From positions 4,588,001-4,652,000 of the forward strand of contig NZ_JAUSYH010000001.1 of the NCBI RefSeq assembly GCF_030816715.1: a DNA stretch of 64,000 nt, read 5' to 3'. A program made the position numbers and the translations under genes. Positions 42,029 to 50,702 of this stretch are shown piece after piece (the first letter of the stretch is position 1; every line of letters starts with the position of its first letter). Under the pieces are notes generated by a model, which worked only from the letters and a program-made list of their open reading frames with translations, had not been told where the DNA came from and did not search any database. Source of the DNA: Streptomyces achromogenes (GTDB lineage Bacteria; Actinomycetota; Actinomycetes; Streptomycetales; Streptomycetaceae).

Positions 42029-42283
42029 CTAGACGCCCTCGGCGTGCCGGACGTGCTTCGTACCGTCCATGGCCTTCGTCTGGCGGCGTTCCTGGAGGGC
42101 GCGGTTGATGGTGTGCACGCGGATCGCGGTGAAGAGGACGACGGCCGCTCCGATGGCGGCCATCTGCCACTCGCCGTCCCGGACGGCCGCATAGAAGAGG
42201 AAGCCGCTGAAGAGGACGCCGAAGGCGACGAGCAGGGGTTCGCGCACCCAGAACGGGAGCACGCGGATGACGAGACCGATCAT
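42029..42283 (-). CDS. Small two-helix membrane protein
   Basis: An 84-residue protein with two transmembrane helices (about 15-33 and 41-58) and a basic cytoplasmic tail with RALQERRQTKAMDGTKHV. Small proteins of this type are common in Streptomyces, with no known role. ATG 42283. It converges with the MOSC gene. Confidence 0.7.
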   Translation of the reverse strand: MIGLVIRVLPFWVREPLLVAFGVLFSGFLFYAAVRDGEWQMAAIGAAVVLFTAIRVHTINRALQERRQTKAMDGTKHVRHAEGV

Positions 42284-42460
42284 CCGGCTACTTCAGCACC
42301 CCCGGCCCGCACCTGCTGTGACGGACGCCACAATTCCGGGAGTTCATGTGTGCGTGATGTGAAGGCAATTGGCCAACCGTTGACCGCCCCGGTGAAACGT
42401 TGACCGCTTCACGGCGGAGTCCGGACGAACGGGAGGGCGAGTCATGAGGATGCCCCGACC

Positions 42461-42466
42461 TAGATT
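42461..42466 (+). promoter_or_regulatory. -10 box for a leaderless DUF6445 transcript
   Basis: TAGATT ends 6 nt before ATG 42473. No ribosome site. Confidence 0.6.
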
Positions 42467-42472
42467 CGCTGC

Positions 42473-43177
42473 ATGTCCATGCCACAGCGGCCCCATCAGC
42501 CCGCGAGGGCTGCCGCCACGCTCCCGGTCCTCCCCTACCGCAAACCCACCAAGGGGCGGGACTACTGGGTGATCGACGACGTCTTCCCCGAGCCGGACGC
42601 CGCCGCGATCCGTGCGCGCTGTCTCGCCAAGGACGACTGGGTCATGGGCCATCCGTACACCTCGGAGAGCTGGCCCGGACTGCGCACCATGCCCGGTCTC
42701 GAACCCGGTGAACTCGACCGGGTGGAGCGGTTGGTGCGCGGGGCGACGGGGGCGCGGAAACTGTGGGTGCAGCAGGCGCCGGGCGGCGGCACCCTCAACC
42801 ACAACTGCGTCCAGGTCGTGGGTGAGGGGGAGAGCGCCCCGCGCCCGCACTCCGACTCGCGGGCGCTGTGCCGGTACGCGGCCGTGCTGTACCTCAACCC
42901 GGCCGTCCCCAAGGACTGCGGCACCAGCTTCTACCGGCAGTCACTGCCGGGCGGGCGGCTCGGCGGCAACGTCGTCCAGGCCCCGCACAACAACCTCGTC
43001 GAGGCCCTCGGCACCCGGTTCGTCGCGCCGGACGCCTTCGAGGAGGACGTACGGGTGCCGCACCGGCACAACCGCCTGCTCCTCTACAACGCCAACCTCG
43101 TGCACAGCGCGACCGGTTACTCCGGCACCACGCTCGAGGAGAAGCGCATGACGGCCGTCTTCTTCTGGATGGCCTGA
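42473..43177 (+). CDS. DUF6445 protein with a 2OG-Fe(II) oxygenase-like layout
   Basis: A 234-residue protein. PRPHSDSRALCRYAAVLYLNP (His-x-Asp, about residues 123-143) and, about 80 residues later, NLVHSATGYSGTTLEEKRMTAVFFW (His and Arg) reproduce the metal triad and co-substrate Arg spacing of 2-oxoglutarate/Fe(II) oxygenases. The N terminus (RDYWVIDDVFPEPDAAAIRARCL) fits too. I recall the family as DUF6445. The substrate is unknown. Leaderless start at ATG 42473. 43178-43382 has no gene I can support. Confidence 0.78.
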   Translation: MSMPQRPHQPARAAATLPVLPYRKPTKGRDYWVIDDVFPEPDAAAIRARCLAKDDWVMGHPYTSESWPGLRTMPGLEPGELDRVERLVRGATGARKLWVQQAPGGGTLNHNCVQVVGEGESAPRPHSDSRALCRYAAVLYLNPAVPKDCGTSFYRQSLPGGRLGGNVVQAPHNNLVEALGTRFVAPDAFEEDVRVPHRHNRLLLYNANLVHSATGYSGTTLEEKRMTAVFFWMA

Positions 43178-43382
43178 CGCGCCCGCCCTCCCGCCGGAGA
43201 CCGAGCAGCCGGGCCACGCGCATGACCAGGGCGCACAGGACGGCCCTGCGCCACAACGGCGCGGGCGTGGACACCGCGTCGGCGCAGCTCGGGGAGATGG
43301 CGCGGGTCCGCGGCGATCTCGCGCGGCAGCGGACCGAGCAGGAGCGGTTCGGCGGGCGGGCCGGACGTCTCCCCGGACCGCG

Positions 43383-43937
43383 TCAGTACCGCACCGCCCG
43401 GGCCGCCTCCGCCTTCACCTCGCCGGAGAGTGCGCGGTGGCTGCGGGCGATGGCCTTGGCGGTCTTGCCGGCCGGGACGTCGGTGACGGTGACGAGCACG
43501 GAGTCGAGCAGCTTGCCGCCGGAGTCCTTGAAGTCCACCTCGACGGCGAAGGACTTCGTCGAGTCGACGCTGTTCTCGACCGTCACCTCGACCGCGCTGC
43601 GGTCGCCGTCGGCGGTCGGCGTGCCGAGCTTCACGTCGCCCTTGGCGTCGACGCCGCCCTCGATCCCGTCGAGCTTGCGGCCCACCTCCGCGGTCGCCGA
43701 CGAGAACGCCTCCGAGGCCTCCGAGGCGAGCGAGGAGGCGGCGGCGGTGGCCTGAGCGCCCACCGACTGCGCGGCGGAGGCCGCCTTGCTGGCCACGGAG
43801 GACGGGCTGTCGTCCCCCGAGCAGCCGGTGAGCGCGGTGAGCGCGCTGACTGCGGCGAGCCCCGTCAGCAGGGCCGCGCCGCCCCGCACCGCCGCCGGAC
43901 GGGGCCCCCTCTTCCGGCTCCTGCGGTTCGCTGCCAT
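43383..43937 (-). CDS. FxLYD-domain lipoprotein
   Basis: A 184-residue exported lipoprotein: basic N terminus (NRRSRKRGPR), lipobox LTALTGC (Cys near residue 39), an Ala/Ser-rich helical spacer (about 45-85) and a C-terminal immunoglobulin-like FxLYD-type domain (KLGTPTADGDRSAVEVTVENSVDSTKSFAVEVDFKDSGGKLLDSV). It is probably anchored outside the membrane. Role unknown. ATG 43937. Confidence 0.82.
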   Translation of the reverse strand: MAANRRSRKRGPRPAAVRGGAALLTGLAAVSALTALTGCSGDDSPSSVASKAASAAQSVGAQATAAASSLASEASEAFSSATAEVGRKLDGIEGGVDAKGDVKLGTPTADGDRSAVEVTVENSVDSTKSFAVEVDFKDSGGKLLDSVLVTVTDVPAGKTAKAIARSHRALSGEVKAEAARAVRY

Positions 43938-44153
43938 CACGCCTCCAGATCGCTCGCGGGTCTGTCGCGGGTCGTTCACGGGTCGGGTCACGGGTGGGTC
44001 GGGGGTCGTGCGCGGTCCGCGGGATCTCCAGTGAAGGCGCGGACCGTCCCGCCCGCATGCCGGCCCACCCGAACGGCGCACCACCCGTGGTGGCGGCTCC
44101 CACCCGGACGGATGGTCGAGGGACAGTCGCCGAGACAGAGACGGGGTAACCCC

Positions 44154-44642
44154 ATGAGCGACCAGCCGCACTCCCAGCCGTCGTCGCACGGGTCCCCGGT
44201 GTGGGACCCGTCCCACCAGGGCACCGGCACGCCGGCCTGGACCTCGCCCCCGGCCGGCGGCGGACTGGCCGCCGGCGGGGTCGTCTTCGGCGGCGTGCTG
44301 ATGTTCGTCAGCGGAGTCCTCGCCGTCTTCCAGGGCATCGCCGCGATCGCCGAGGACGACGTCTACTCCCGGGTCGGGAGCTACGTCTACGAGATGAACC
44401 TCACCGGCTGGGGCTGGGTCCTGCTGATCGTGGGCATCGTGGCCACGGCGACCGGCTGGGGGCTGCTGATGGGGGTGGAGAAGGCGGAGTGGGCCCGGAT
44501 CAGCGGCATCGTGCTGGCGTCGCTGAGCCTGATCCTGCAGTTCCTGTTCCTGCCGTACGCACCGGTGTGGGCGGTCATCCAGATCGCCATCGACGTCTTC
44601 GTCATCTGGGCCCTGGCCTCCTACCGCCCTCTCCAGGCCTAG
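44154..44642 (+). CDS. DUF7144 family four-helix membrane protein
   Basis: A 162-residue protein. A polar Pro/Ser/His-rich N terminus (about 1-33) leads to four helices (about 36-60, 82-104, 111-130 and 136-156). The segment GVLMFVSGVLAVFQGIAAIAEDDVY, then NLTGWGWVLLIVGIV is characteristic of this actinobacterial family, function unknown. The 3' end overlaps the convergent M23 peptidase gene by 41 bp. Confidence 0.82.
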   Translation: MSDQPHSQPSSHGSPVWDPSHQGTGTPAWTSPPAGGGLAAGGVVFGGVLMFVSGVLAVFQGIAAIAEDDVYSRVGSYVYEMNLTGWGWVLLIVGIVATATGWGLLMGVEKAEWARISGIVLASLSLILQFLFLPYAPVWAVIQIAIDVFVIWALASYRPLQA

Positions 44643-45465
44643 GCCGGTCCGGAAGCCAGGGGAGCGCCGGTGCTCCGGACACCCGCACGGCCTTGCGGCG
44701 CAGCCACGGCAGGGGCGGCACCTGGGACCCCAGGTACGGGGTGATCCGCACCTCGAAGTGCAGATGCGGGCCGGTGACGTTGCCGGACGCGCCGGACAGT
44801 CCGAGGCGCTGGCCGGCCGCCACCCGCTGGCCCCGGCGCACGTCGATGCGGGACAGATGGGCGTACTGCGTGAAGTAGCCGTCCTGATGCCGCACCAGGA
44901 CCTGGTTGCCGAAGCCGTCCCCGCAGGTGGTGACGCGTACGACGCCGGAGCCGACGGCGTACACCGGGGTGCCGGAGTCCACCGCGAAGTCCTGGCCGGT
45001 GTGGCGGCGGGCCCAGCGGGAGCCCTTCGCGGCGTAGCCGGCGGAGAGCCAGTAGCGGCGGGTCGGGGCCGTCCAGGCGGAGGAGCGCCGCTCGGGCGCG
45101 CGGCTGCGCTCCCCGAACGGACAGTGGCCCGCGCGCCCGGAGGGGTCGACGGCGACCGGGTCGCCGGTCTCCCTGGCCCCCGCCCACAGCAGGTCCCACA
45201 GGTCGTCGCGGACGGCTTTTCGGCGCTCTTCGGCCTCTTCGAGGGCCGCGGGCAGGGCGTCGGCCTCGCGCAGCCGGTCGACCCGCTCACGCGCCTGCTC
45301 GTGGACGCGGACGGCACGGACGGCCCGGTGGCGGTCTCCGTCGCCCCCCGCCGCGGCGGGCAGGGCGGCGAGCGCCGTCACCAGGAGGGCGAGGAGGGCG
45401 GCCCCGGTCGCGGCGCTGAGGCGCGCCCGCGTCCGCGGGAAGCGCGCATGATGTTCTCGTCCCAT
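44602..45465 (-). CDS. M23 family metallopeptidase (LytM-type), secreted
   Basis: A 287-residue exported peptidoglycan peptidase candidate. It has a signal peptide (about 14-40), an Arg/Glu-rich helical region (about 45-90, coiled-coil-like) and an M23 domain (about 135-250) with zinc ligands in HTGQDFAVDSGTPVYAVGSG and HLHFEVR. Conserved HxH intact, so catalytic activity is plausible. ATG 45465 is used. Its start region overlaps the upstream GH26-like gene by 88 bp, so the two are likely cotranscribed or translation-coupled. Confidence 0.85.
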   Translation of the reverse strand: MGREHHARFPRTRARLSAATGAALLALLVTALAALPAAAGGDGDRHRAVRAVRVHEQARERVDRLREADALPAALEEAEERRKAVRDDLWDLLWAGARETGDPVAVDPSGRAGHCPFGERSRAPERRSSAWTAPTRRYWLSAGYAAKGSRWARRHTGQDFAVDSGTPVYAVGSGVVRVTTCGDGFGNQVLVRHQDGYFTQYAHLSRIDVRRGQRVAAGQRLGLSGASGNVTGPHLHFEVRITPYLGSQVPPLPWLRRKAVRVSGAPALPWLPDRPRPGEGGRRPGPR

Positions 45466-46604
45466 TTCCGGATCATCGGACCGGCGACGCGTCCGAGGGC
45501 GGCACCCGGCCGGACGGGCTCCCCAGGTTCAGCCGAACGGCCCCGCCGCCCCGCCCCCGGCCCTGCCTCCGGCCGCGTCCTCGCCCCCGCCTCCGCCCCC
45601 GTCCTCGCGCTCGCGGCCGGTCCGGCCCCCGCGCCCACCAGGGAGCGGTAGACGGCCGAGGAGCGGGGGTTGTCGGCGCACCGCCACACGCCGTGCGGAC
45701 AGTAGTCGCTGATGGTCTGGTACAGCGGCCGGTGCTCGGCGAACCAGTCGAGCATGCCGCGCATGTACTTCGGGTCGTCGCCGTTGCGGAACAGCCCCCA
45801 CTCGGGATACGACACCGGCTTGCCGTGCGCCCGCGCGAACCGGACGTGCGCGGCCAGGCCGTAGGGCTCGGCGACCTGCTCCGCGAAGGACATGCCGGCG
45901 GGCTGGTCGTAGGCGTCCATGCCGACGACGTCGACGTGCGCGTCGCCCGGATAGCACGCGGTCCAGGGGACGGCGTCGCGTCCCCGGCTGGGCGTGAACT
46001 CGAACCGGAACCGCCGCCCGCCCGGCACCGATCGCACGGCCTCCGCGATCCTCACCCAGTACCGCTTCCAGGCCTGCGGATCGGGCCCGCACCGATGGGT
46101 GTACGTGGTCCCGTTCATCTCCCAGCCCACCACCAGCACCGTGTCCGGCAGCCCGAGCCCGACGAGCCGCCGGGCCAGCGCCCGGAAGTGGCCGTCGTAG
46201 TCGCCGCGCGCCCCCCTGCGCAGCTCCTCCCGCACGGCCGCGTCGGACACGTGGTCCTCGGTCCCCTCCAGCATCGGCACGTTGAGCACGAACATCCGGT
46301 CGGCGCGCTCCTGCCGCCACCGTGCCCAGTACTCCAGGTAGCCGGGCGCCCCCTCGATGTTGCTCCACCGGTCGCCGGGCAGATACGCGTGCCCGACCCG
46401 GGGCGTGGCGACGCCCAGCCACTCGTCCAGCCCGGCGATCCGCCGCACCCCGGCGTCGTCGTACCCGACGTACGCCCCGAACGCCCCGGGTGCCGCCCCG
46501 GTCCCCCGCCCGACGGGCACGCACGCGGGCCCGGCCAGCAGCACGAGGGCGGCGAGCAGCGTGCTCAGGACATGGAGGGCGCGCGGGGAGCGGAACACCG
46601 GCAC
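45378..46604 (-). CDS. GH26-like glycoside hydrolase lipoprotein
   Basis: A 408-residue exported protein. GTG 46604 precedes a hydrophobic segment ending LLAGPAC, a plausible lipobox. The domain (about 40-325) has GVATPRVGHAYLPGDRW, VLVVGWEMNGTTYTH (catalytic Glu in WEMNG), VDVVGMDAYD and PVSYPEWGLFRNGD (second Glu), the pattern of family 26 beta-mannanase-type barrels. Exact specificity is unknown. The last 85 residues are an Ala/Arg/Gly tail that may be out-of-family extension. Start has no good ribosome site. Confidence 0.75.
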   Translation of the reverse strand: MPVFRSPRALHVLSTLLAALVLLAGPACVPVGRGTGAAPGAFGAYVGYDDAGVRRIAGLDEWLGVATPRVGHAYLPGDRWSNIEGAPGYLEYWARWRQERADRMFVLNVPMLEGTEDHVSDAAVREELRRGARGDYDGHFRALARRLVGLGLPDTVLVVGWEMNGTTYTHRCGPDPQAWKRYWVRIAEAVRSVPGGRRFRFEFTPSRGRDAVPWTACYPGDAHVDVVGMDAYDQPAGMSFAEQVAEPYGLAAHVRFARAHGKPVSYPEWGLFRNGDDPKYMRGMLDWFAEHRPLYQTISDYCPHGVWRCADNPRSSAVYRSLVGAGAGPAASARTGAEAGARTRPEAGPGAGRRGRSAEPGEPVRPGAALGRVAGPMIRKWDENIMRASRGRGRASAPRPGPPSSPSW

Positions 46605-46924
46605 AGGATGACGCCCCCGCCCCCTCCTCACCCCGAACTCGCCCCACAACCACCCGGACGGGACCCCCCTCCCGGCCAACCTCGCCCCTCCCCACGGCAA
46701 CCCACGAACGAACGGCCGACCAGAACAACCGACGGCGCAACCGACGGAGCAACCGACGGCGCAACCGACGGCGCAACCACTCCGAGCGCGGCCCACCGTG
46801 GCACCGACGTCACCGGTCGCACCGGCCCGTTGCGGCCACGGAGGCGCCCGCCGAGGCGGACCGGCGGACCGGCAGGCGGACAATCGGCTGGACAGCGGCC
46901 CCGACCTGCTGCGACGCTCCGCCG
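46605..46924. other. Gene-free divergent region with 12-bp repeats
   Basis: 320 bp. GCAACCGACGGA-like units repeat four times at 46729-46777. These are too short and too few for a CRISPR array. No promoter is confidently placed. Confidence 0.5.
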
Positions 46925-47416
46925 ATGACGCTCGCCGACCTCCTCGCCGCCGTCGCCCTGACCGCCCGCCTGGGCCCGGTGCACATCGGCGCCTCCTGGG
47001 ACGACGTGACGGCGGCCCTGGGCGAGCCGCGCGAGGTGGTCCCGATGAGCCGCCGCAGCCGCCGCCGGTCCCGCCTCTTCGGCTACGGCGACCTGGAGGT
47101 GTTCGTCTGCCCGTGCCGTGAGGTGCGGATGGTGTCCGTGCAGACCTGGACCGACACGGTCGTCCTGCCCGGCCACGCGGGCACGTTCCCCGGCGAGCCG
47201 ACCCACGCGGAGGTCGTGGCCGCCCTGGACCGCGCGGCCTGCCCCTGGGAGCTGGACCCCGGCCTCACCTTCCGTGACCAGCGCACCCTGCGGGTCCCGT
47301 CGACGCGGGCCGCCTTCACCTTCGTCGTCCCCGAGGACGGCGAGCCGACGCTGCACGTGCTGGGCCTGCCGGACGACGGTCACACGTGCCTGGAGCCGAG
47401 CCGTCCGGCCCCTTGA
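46925..47416 (+). CDS. Conserved hypothetical protein
   Basis: A 163-residue soluble protein. N-terminal part has LGPVHIGASWDDVTAALGEPREVVP, resembling the start of immunity or SMI1-like proteins found beside Streptomyces toxins. The middle has FGYGDLEVFVCPCREVRMVSVQTW. No toxin is adjacent, and the family is not certain. ATG 46925 has no good ribosome site. It is convergent with nothing. 47417-47644 is gene-free. Confidence 0.65.
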   Translation: MTLADLLAAVALTARLGPVHIGASWDDVTAALGEPREVVPMSRRSRRRSRLFGYGDLEVFVCPCREVRMVSVQTWTDTVVLPGHAGTFPGEPTHAEVVAALDRAACPWELDPGLTFRDQRTLRVPSTRAAFTFVVPEDGEPTLHVLGLPDDGHTCLEPSRPAP

Positions 47417-47644
47417 CCGGTGCCCCGTCGGCCATGCTGTCGGCGTCGAGGACGTCGCCGTCGCCCCGGCGGTGGGGTGGGTGAGGCAACCGGAAGTGGG
47501 GAGTTGGGGGTCTTGTGAGGCGACAGTGCCTTCTCGGACGTATTCCTGCACGTGTGTAGGGTTCCGACGTTGGGCGGCGATCGACGCCGGCGATCCGAGC
47601 ACGGTGTACGGGGTGGAACGGTCGAGGGGGAGGGGCGAGCGCCG

Positions 47645-49051
47645 GTGAGCGGAACGAGAAGGCGTGGGCAGGTGCCGGTGCGAGGAAGCGGGCCGGCGGG
47701 CCGGTCCGGCGGGACGCGGCTGACCCGGCGCGGGCGCGTCGTCGCCTGGGGCGCGGGGGTGAGCGCCGTCCTCCTCCTCGGGGCCGGCGGGACCGCCGCG
47801 TGGATCTGGTACGACCTCAACGACAACATCACCGCCGCCGAGGTGGACGACAAGCTGGGCGGCGACCGGCCGCAGAACCTCAGCCCCGGCTCGAAGAACA
47901 TCATGGTCGTCGGGTCCGACAGCCGTGACGGCGCCAACGCCAAGTACGGCAAGGACCTGACCACCATGCAGTCCGACACGCTGATGGTGCTGCACATACC
48001 GGCCGACCGTAAGTGGGCCTCGGTCGTGTCGTTCCCGCGTGACTCGTGGGTGGAGATACCCGGGTGCGAGAAGGGCGACGGCACGTCGTCCTCCCCGCAC
48101 CACTTCAAGATCAACGAGGCCTTCGCCATCGGCGGCAGCAACGGCAAGGTCGGCGAGGCCGCCGCGTGCACCATCAAGACCGTCGAGGCCAACACCGGTC
48201 TGCGCATCGACCACTTCATGTCGGTCGACTTCTCCGGCTTCAAGGGCATGGTCGACGCGCTGGAGGGCATCGAGGTCTGCCCGAAGCAGGCCATCCACGA
48301 CGAGAAGGCCCATCTGGACCTGGAGGCGGGGTGTCAGACCGTCAAGGGTGAGAAGGCGCTGGGATACGTCCGCACCCGCTACAGCGTCGGCGACGGCTCC
48401 GACATCGGACGCATCGGGCGGCAGCAGGAGTTCATGGACGCCCTGGCCAGGAAGGCCAAGTCCAAGCTCACCAGCCCCGACGCGATGTACGGCTTCCTCC
48501 AGTCGGTCACCAAGTCCCTCACCACCGACCCCGACATGGCCGGCATCAAGCCGCTGTACGGGCTCGCGGACGAGCTCAAGGGCATCCCGAGCGACCGTCT
48601 GAGCTTCCTCACCGTGCCCAACTACGGGCGCGTCGCCGACCAGCCCACCGACAAGGCCAACGTCGTGTGGCAGTACCCGCAGGCCGCCGACCTGTTCACC
48701 TCCCTGGCCAAGGACCAGGAGGTCACCAAGGCGCGGTTGGACGCGTCGAAGAAGAACGTGGTGTACGCCTCCAGCGTGCGGGTCCAGGTACTGAACGGCA
48801 CCGGCGTCCCGGGTCGCGCGGCGGCCGTCGCGGAGAAGCTGAGGAAGGCCGGCTACACCGTCACCGGCACGGGCAACGCCCCCGGGACGGTGGCCAGGAC
48901 GACCGTCACCTATCCGTCGGGGCTCGAGAGCAAGGCCGCCGTCCTCGCGTCCCGGCTGCCCAACCTGCGCCCCACGGCGGACGGTTCGGCCGCCGCAGGC
49001 GTCGTCACCCTGGTCGTCGGACCGGAACTGAAGGTCGAGGACGTCGCCTGA
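47645..49051 (+). CDS. LytR-CpsA-Psr (LCP) family cell-wall glycopolymer ligase
   Basis: Transfers lipid-linked glycopolymers to peptidoglycan at the outer membrane face. 468 residues: basic cytoplasmic tail, one helix (about 36-57), LCP domain (about 75-260) with KNIMVVGSDSRDG, MQSDTLMVLHIPADRKWASVVSFPRDSWVEIPG (conserved Arg/Asp) and GYVRTRYSVGDGSDIGRIGRQQEF, then a LytR_C domain (about 375-465: VRVQVLNGTGVPGRAAAVAEKLRKAGYTVTGT). GTG 47645 has GGGGAGGGGCG upstream. The full active-site set is present. Confidence 0.93.
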   Translation: MSGTRRRGQVPVRGSGPAGRSGGTRLTRRGRVVAWGAGVSAVLLLGAGGTAAWIWYDLNDNITAAEVDDKLGGDRPQNLSPGSKNIMVVGSDSRDGANAKYGKDLTTMQSDTLMVLHIPADRKWASVVSFPRDSWVEIPGCEKGDGTSSSPHHFKINEAFAIGGSNGKVGEAAACTIKTVEANTGLRIDHFMSVDFSGFKGMVDALEGIEVCPKQAIHDEKAHLDLEAGCQTVKGEKALGYVRTRYSVGDGSDIGRIGRQQEFMDALARKAKSKLTSPDAMYGFLQSVTKSLTTDPDMAGIKPLYGLADELKGIPSDRLSFLTVPNYGRVADQPTDKANVVWQYPQAADLFTSLAKDQEVTKARLDASKKNVVYASSVRVQVLNGTGVPGRAAAVAEKLRKAGYTVTGTGNAPGTVARTTVTYPSGLESKAAVLASRLPNLRPTADGSAAAGVVTLVVGPELKVEDVA

Positions 49052-49095
49052 CCGCTTCTCGGCTCTTCTTGGTCAACAAGGCTCCGGAAATGGGG

Positions 49096-49101
49096 TAAGG
49101 T
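49096..49101 (+). promoter_or_regulatory. -10 box of the candidate ncRNA
   Basis: TAAGGT with TCAACA 17 bp upstream (49073-49078) as a possible -35. GGGGTAAGGTTGA is typical of strong Streptomyces housekeeping promoters. Confidence 0.5.
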
Positions 49102-49107
49102 TGATCT

Positions 49108-49265
49108 TGAGCCGGTCACCGGAAACAAAAACGGTGAACGACCTCTGCGTTGGTGGTCCAAGGAAAGACGCCCCGCTTCCTGCGGGGAAATGCAGGTGCA
49201 AGGCCTGCCCGGCGCTCCATCGGAACGAGCCCCATCCCGTGTTCCACGGGGTGGGGCTCGTTCGC
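49108..49265 (+). ncRNA. Candidate structured ncRNA with own promoter and terminator
   Basis: About 158 nt between the LCP and kinase genes. It can form four hairpins: GGTCACCG/CGGTGA-(A)-C (49114-49141), CCCCGC-TTCCT-GCGGGG (49172-49188), GCAGG-N7-CCTGC, and a 19-bp terminator. No reading frame of interest is present. The GGTCCAAGGAAAGACGCCCC and GGTGCAAGGCCTGCC single-strand stretches look conserved-like, and I could not match them to a named RNA with confidence. It might instead be an untranslated leader, but it ends in a terminator before the kinase gene's own leaderless promoter. Confidence 0.6.
49223..49263 (+). terminator. Terminator of the candidate ncRNA
   Basis: GAACGAGCCCCATCCCGTG and CACGGGGTGGGGCTCGTTC pair over 19 positions with one T:G wobble and a 3-nt loop. 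Confidence 0.8.
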
Positions 49266-49408
49266 GTTCCCCCGCCGGGTACGGCACGGGGACCTGCCGG
49301 CGCGCGGCACGTGTGCACGAACAGCGGGACCTGTCGGCGCGCCGGTATCCGCGGCCCCGGCCCCGCCGCCTCGACCGTTCGGCCGATACCGCCCGCCGTG
49401 TCTGCGCC

Positions 49409-49414
49409 TACCGT
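49409..49414 (+). promoter_or_regulatory. -10 box for a leaderless kinase transcript
   Basis: TACCGT ends 7 nt before ATG 49422, with no ribosome site. Confidence 0.6.
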
Positions 49415-49421
49415 GAACGGC

Positions 49422-50591
49422 ATGAGATCAGCCTGGCTACGAGGCAGTGCACGGGGCGCGGCCGTCGGCGCGCTGCTGGCGGCCTGCGTCCTGGACCTGA
49501 TGATCGCCGGCGAGGAGGGCAGCCCGTGGGGTCAGGCGGTCCTCCTCGCCGTCGGCCTGACCGCGGTGCTGTGGCCCGCCTCGCGCCGCCCCGCGTGGCT
49601 CACCCCGCAGCTGCGCACCGCCGTGCCCGCCCTGCTGTCCGCCCTGTACACGGCCGCCGCGGTCGTCCGGGACCGTACGGCCCCCTTCGGGCCGGGTGAG
49701 CTCGTGATCCTGCTGTGCCTGCTCTTCGTCGCCGTACGGCACTGCCCGCCGAACCGGCTCGTCGCGTGCGCCGCGCTGGACGCGCTCGCCTTCCTCGCCA
49801 CGCCGTGCCGCCAGTTCTGGCCGCTGTGGTCCCAGGACGGCGCGGGGCTCGCGTACATCGTCGTGGGGCTGGTGTTCGTCCTGCTCGTCGGCTCGCTCGC
49901 CGCCTACCTGCGCTCGCTCGACTACCGCCGCACCGTCGCCGTCGACGACACCCGCCGCGAGGAACGCCTCGCCATCGCCGCCGACCTGCACGACTTCGTG
50001 GCCCACCACGTCACCGGGATCCTCGTGCAGACGCAGGTGGCGCGCATGATGACGAGCGTGGGGCCCGAGCGGGCCGAACAGCTCGACCCGGTCCTCGCCG
50101 GCATCGAACGCGCGGCCACCGAGGCGCTCGCCTCCATGCGGCGCACGGTCGGCGTCCTGCGGGACACCCCCGAGGCCGACCGGCGGCCCGTCGGCGACCT
50201 GGCCGGCATCACCGGCCTCGTCGAGAACTTCGGGGGAGATCCCGGCCGACGGGTCGTCCTCCACCGTTCCCCCGCCGTCCCCGACAACCTCCCGCACGAG
50301 GTGCAGGCCGCCGCCTTCCGCGTCGTCCAGGAGGCGCTGACGAACGTGCGGCGGCACGCCGCGGACGCCTCCGCCGTCACCGTCCGCCTCGGGCTCGACG
50401 GCGAGCGGCTCGACGTCACCGTGGTCGACGACGGCCGCGGCGGCGCTCCCCTGCCCGCCGAGGCCCGCGGTGGCGGCTTCGGCCTGGTGGGTCTGCGGGA
50501 GCGGGTCACGGCGCTGGGCGGCGACCTGAGCACCGGCCCGCTGCCGGCCGGCCACGGATGGCAGGTCCGCGCCCTCTTTCCGGCCCGCTGA
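49422..50591 (+). CDS. Sensor histidine kinase (HisKA_3 / HATPase_c)
   Basis: A 389-residue membrane kinase. About five hydrophobic helices within residues 10-160 (sensor region), then the HisKA_3 phosphoacceptor RREERLAIAADLHDFVAHHVTGILVQTQVA (His near residue 188), and HATPase_c motifs EALTNVRRHA (N box), VVDDGRGG and GFGLVGLRERVTALGG (G boxes). Kinases of this type usually pair with a NarL-type response regulator. None is encoded within the next gene positions, so it may be an orphan. Leaderless ATG 49422. Confidence 0.9.
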   Translation: MRSAWLRGSARGAAVGALLAACVLDLMIAGEEGSPWGQAVLLAVGLTAVLWPASRRPAWLTPQLRTAVPALLSALYTAAAVVRDRTAPFGPGELVILLCLLFVAVRHCPPNRLVACAALDALAFLATPCRQFWPLWSQDGAGLAYIVVGLVFVLLVGSLAAYLRSLDYRRTVAVDDTRREERLAIAADLHDFVAHHVTGILVQTQVARMMTSVGPERAEQLDPVLAGIERAATEALASMRRTVGVLRDTPEADRRPVGDLAGITGLVENFGGDPGRRVVLHRSPAVPDNLPHEVQAAAFRVVQEALTNVRRHAADASAVTVRLGLDGERLDVTVVDDGRGGAPLPAEARGGGFGLVGLRERVTALGGDLSTGPLPAGHGWQVRALFPAR

Positions 50592-50702
50592 ACACGGGCG
50601 GGGCGGTCCCGGCGGTCGTACGCGCGGGGAACAGGCGGGGGTGACGTAAGTCATGTTCGCGCGCGTCCGCGCCGCGATCACTGGCTGAAGACGGAGCACG
50701 CC

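Noticed and set aside
40948..42192. Reverse frame rich in HVPAPHVPALRVPAPH repeats
   Set aside because: Antisense translation of the 30-bp tandem repeat, not a real repeat protein.
43197..43330. Forward frame MTRAHRTALRHNGAGVDTASAQ after the DUF6445 gene
   Set aside because: No ribosome site, no family pattern and overlapping reverse frames of similar length.
46729..46777. 12-bp GCAACCGACGGA repeats considered as CRISPR
   Set aside because: Repeat unit too short, no spacers of consistent length and no cas genes.
50642..50653. TGACGTAAGTCA palindrome as a regulator site
   Set aside because: A 12-bp site with a 4-bp central gap and no promoter context. Too likely by chance to list as a feature.
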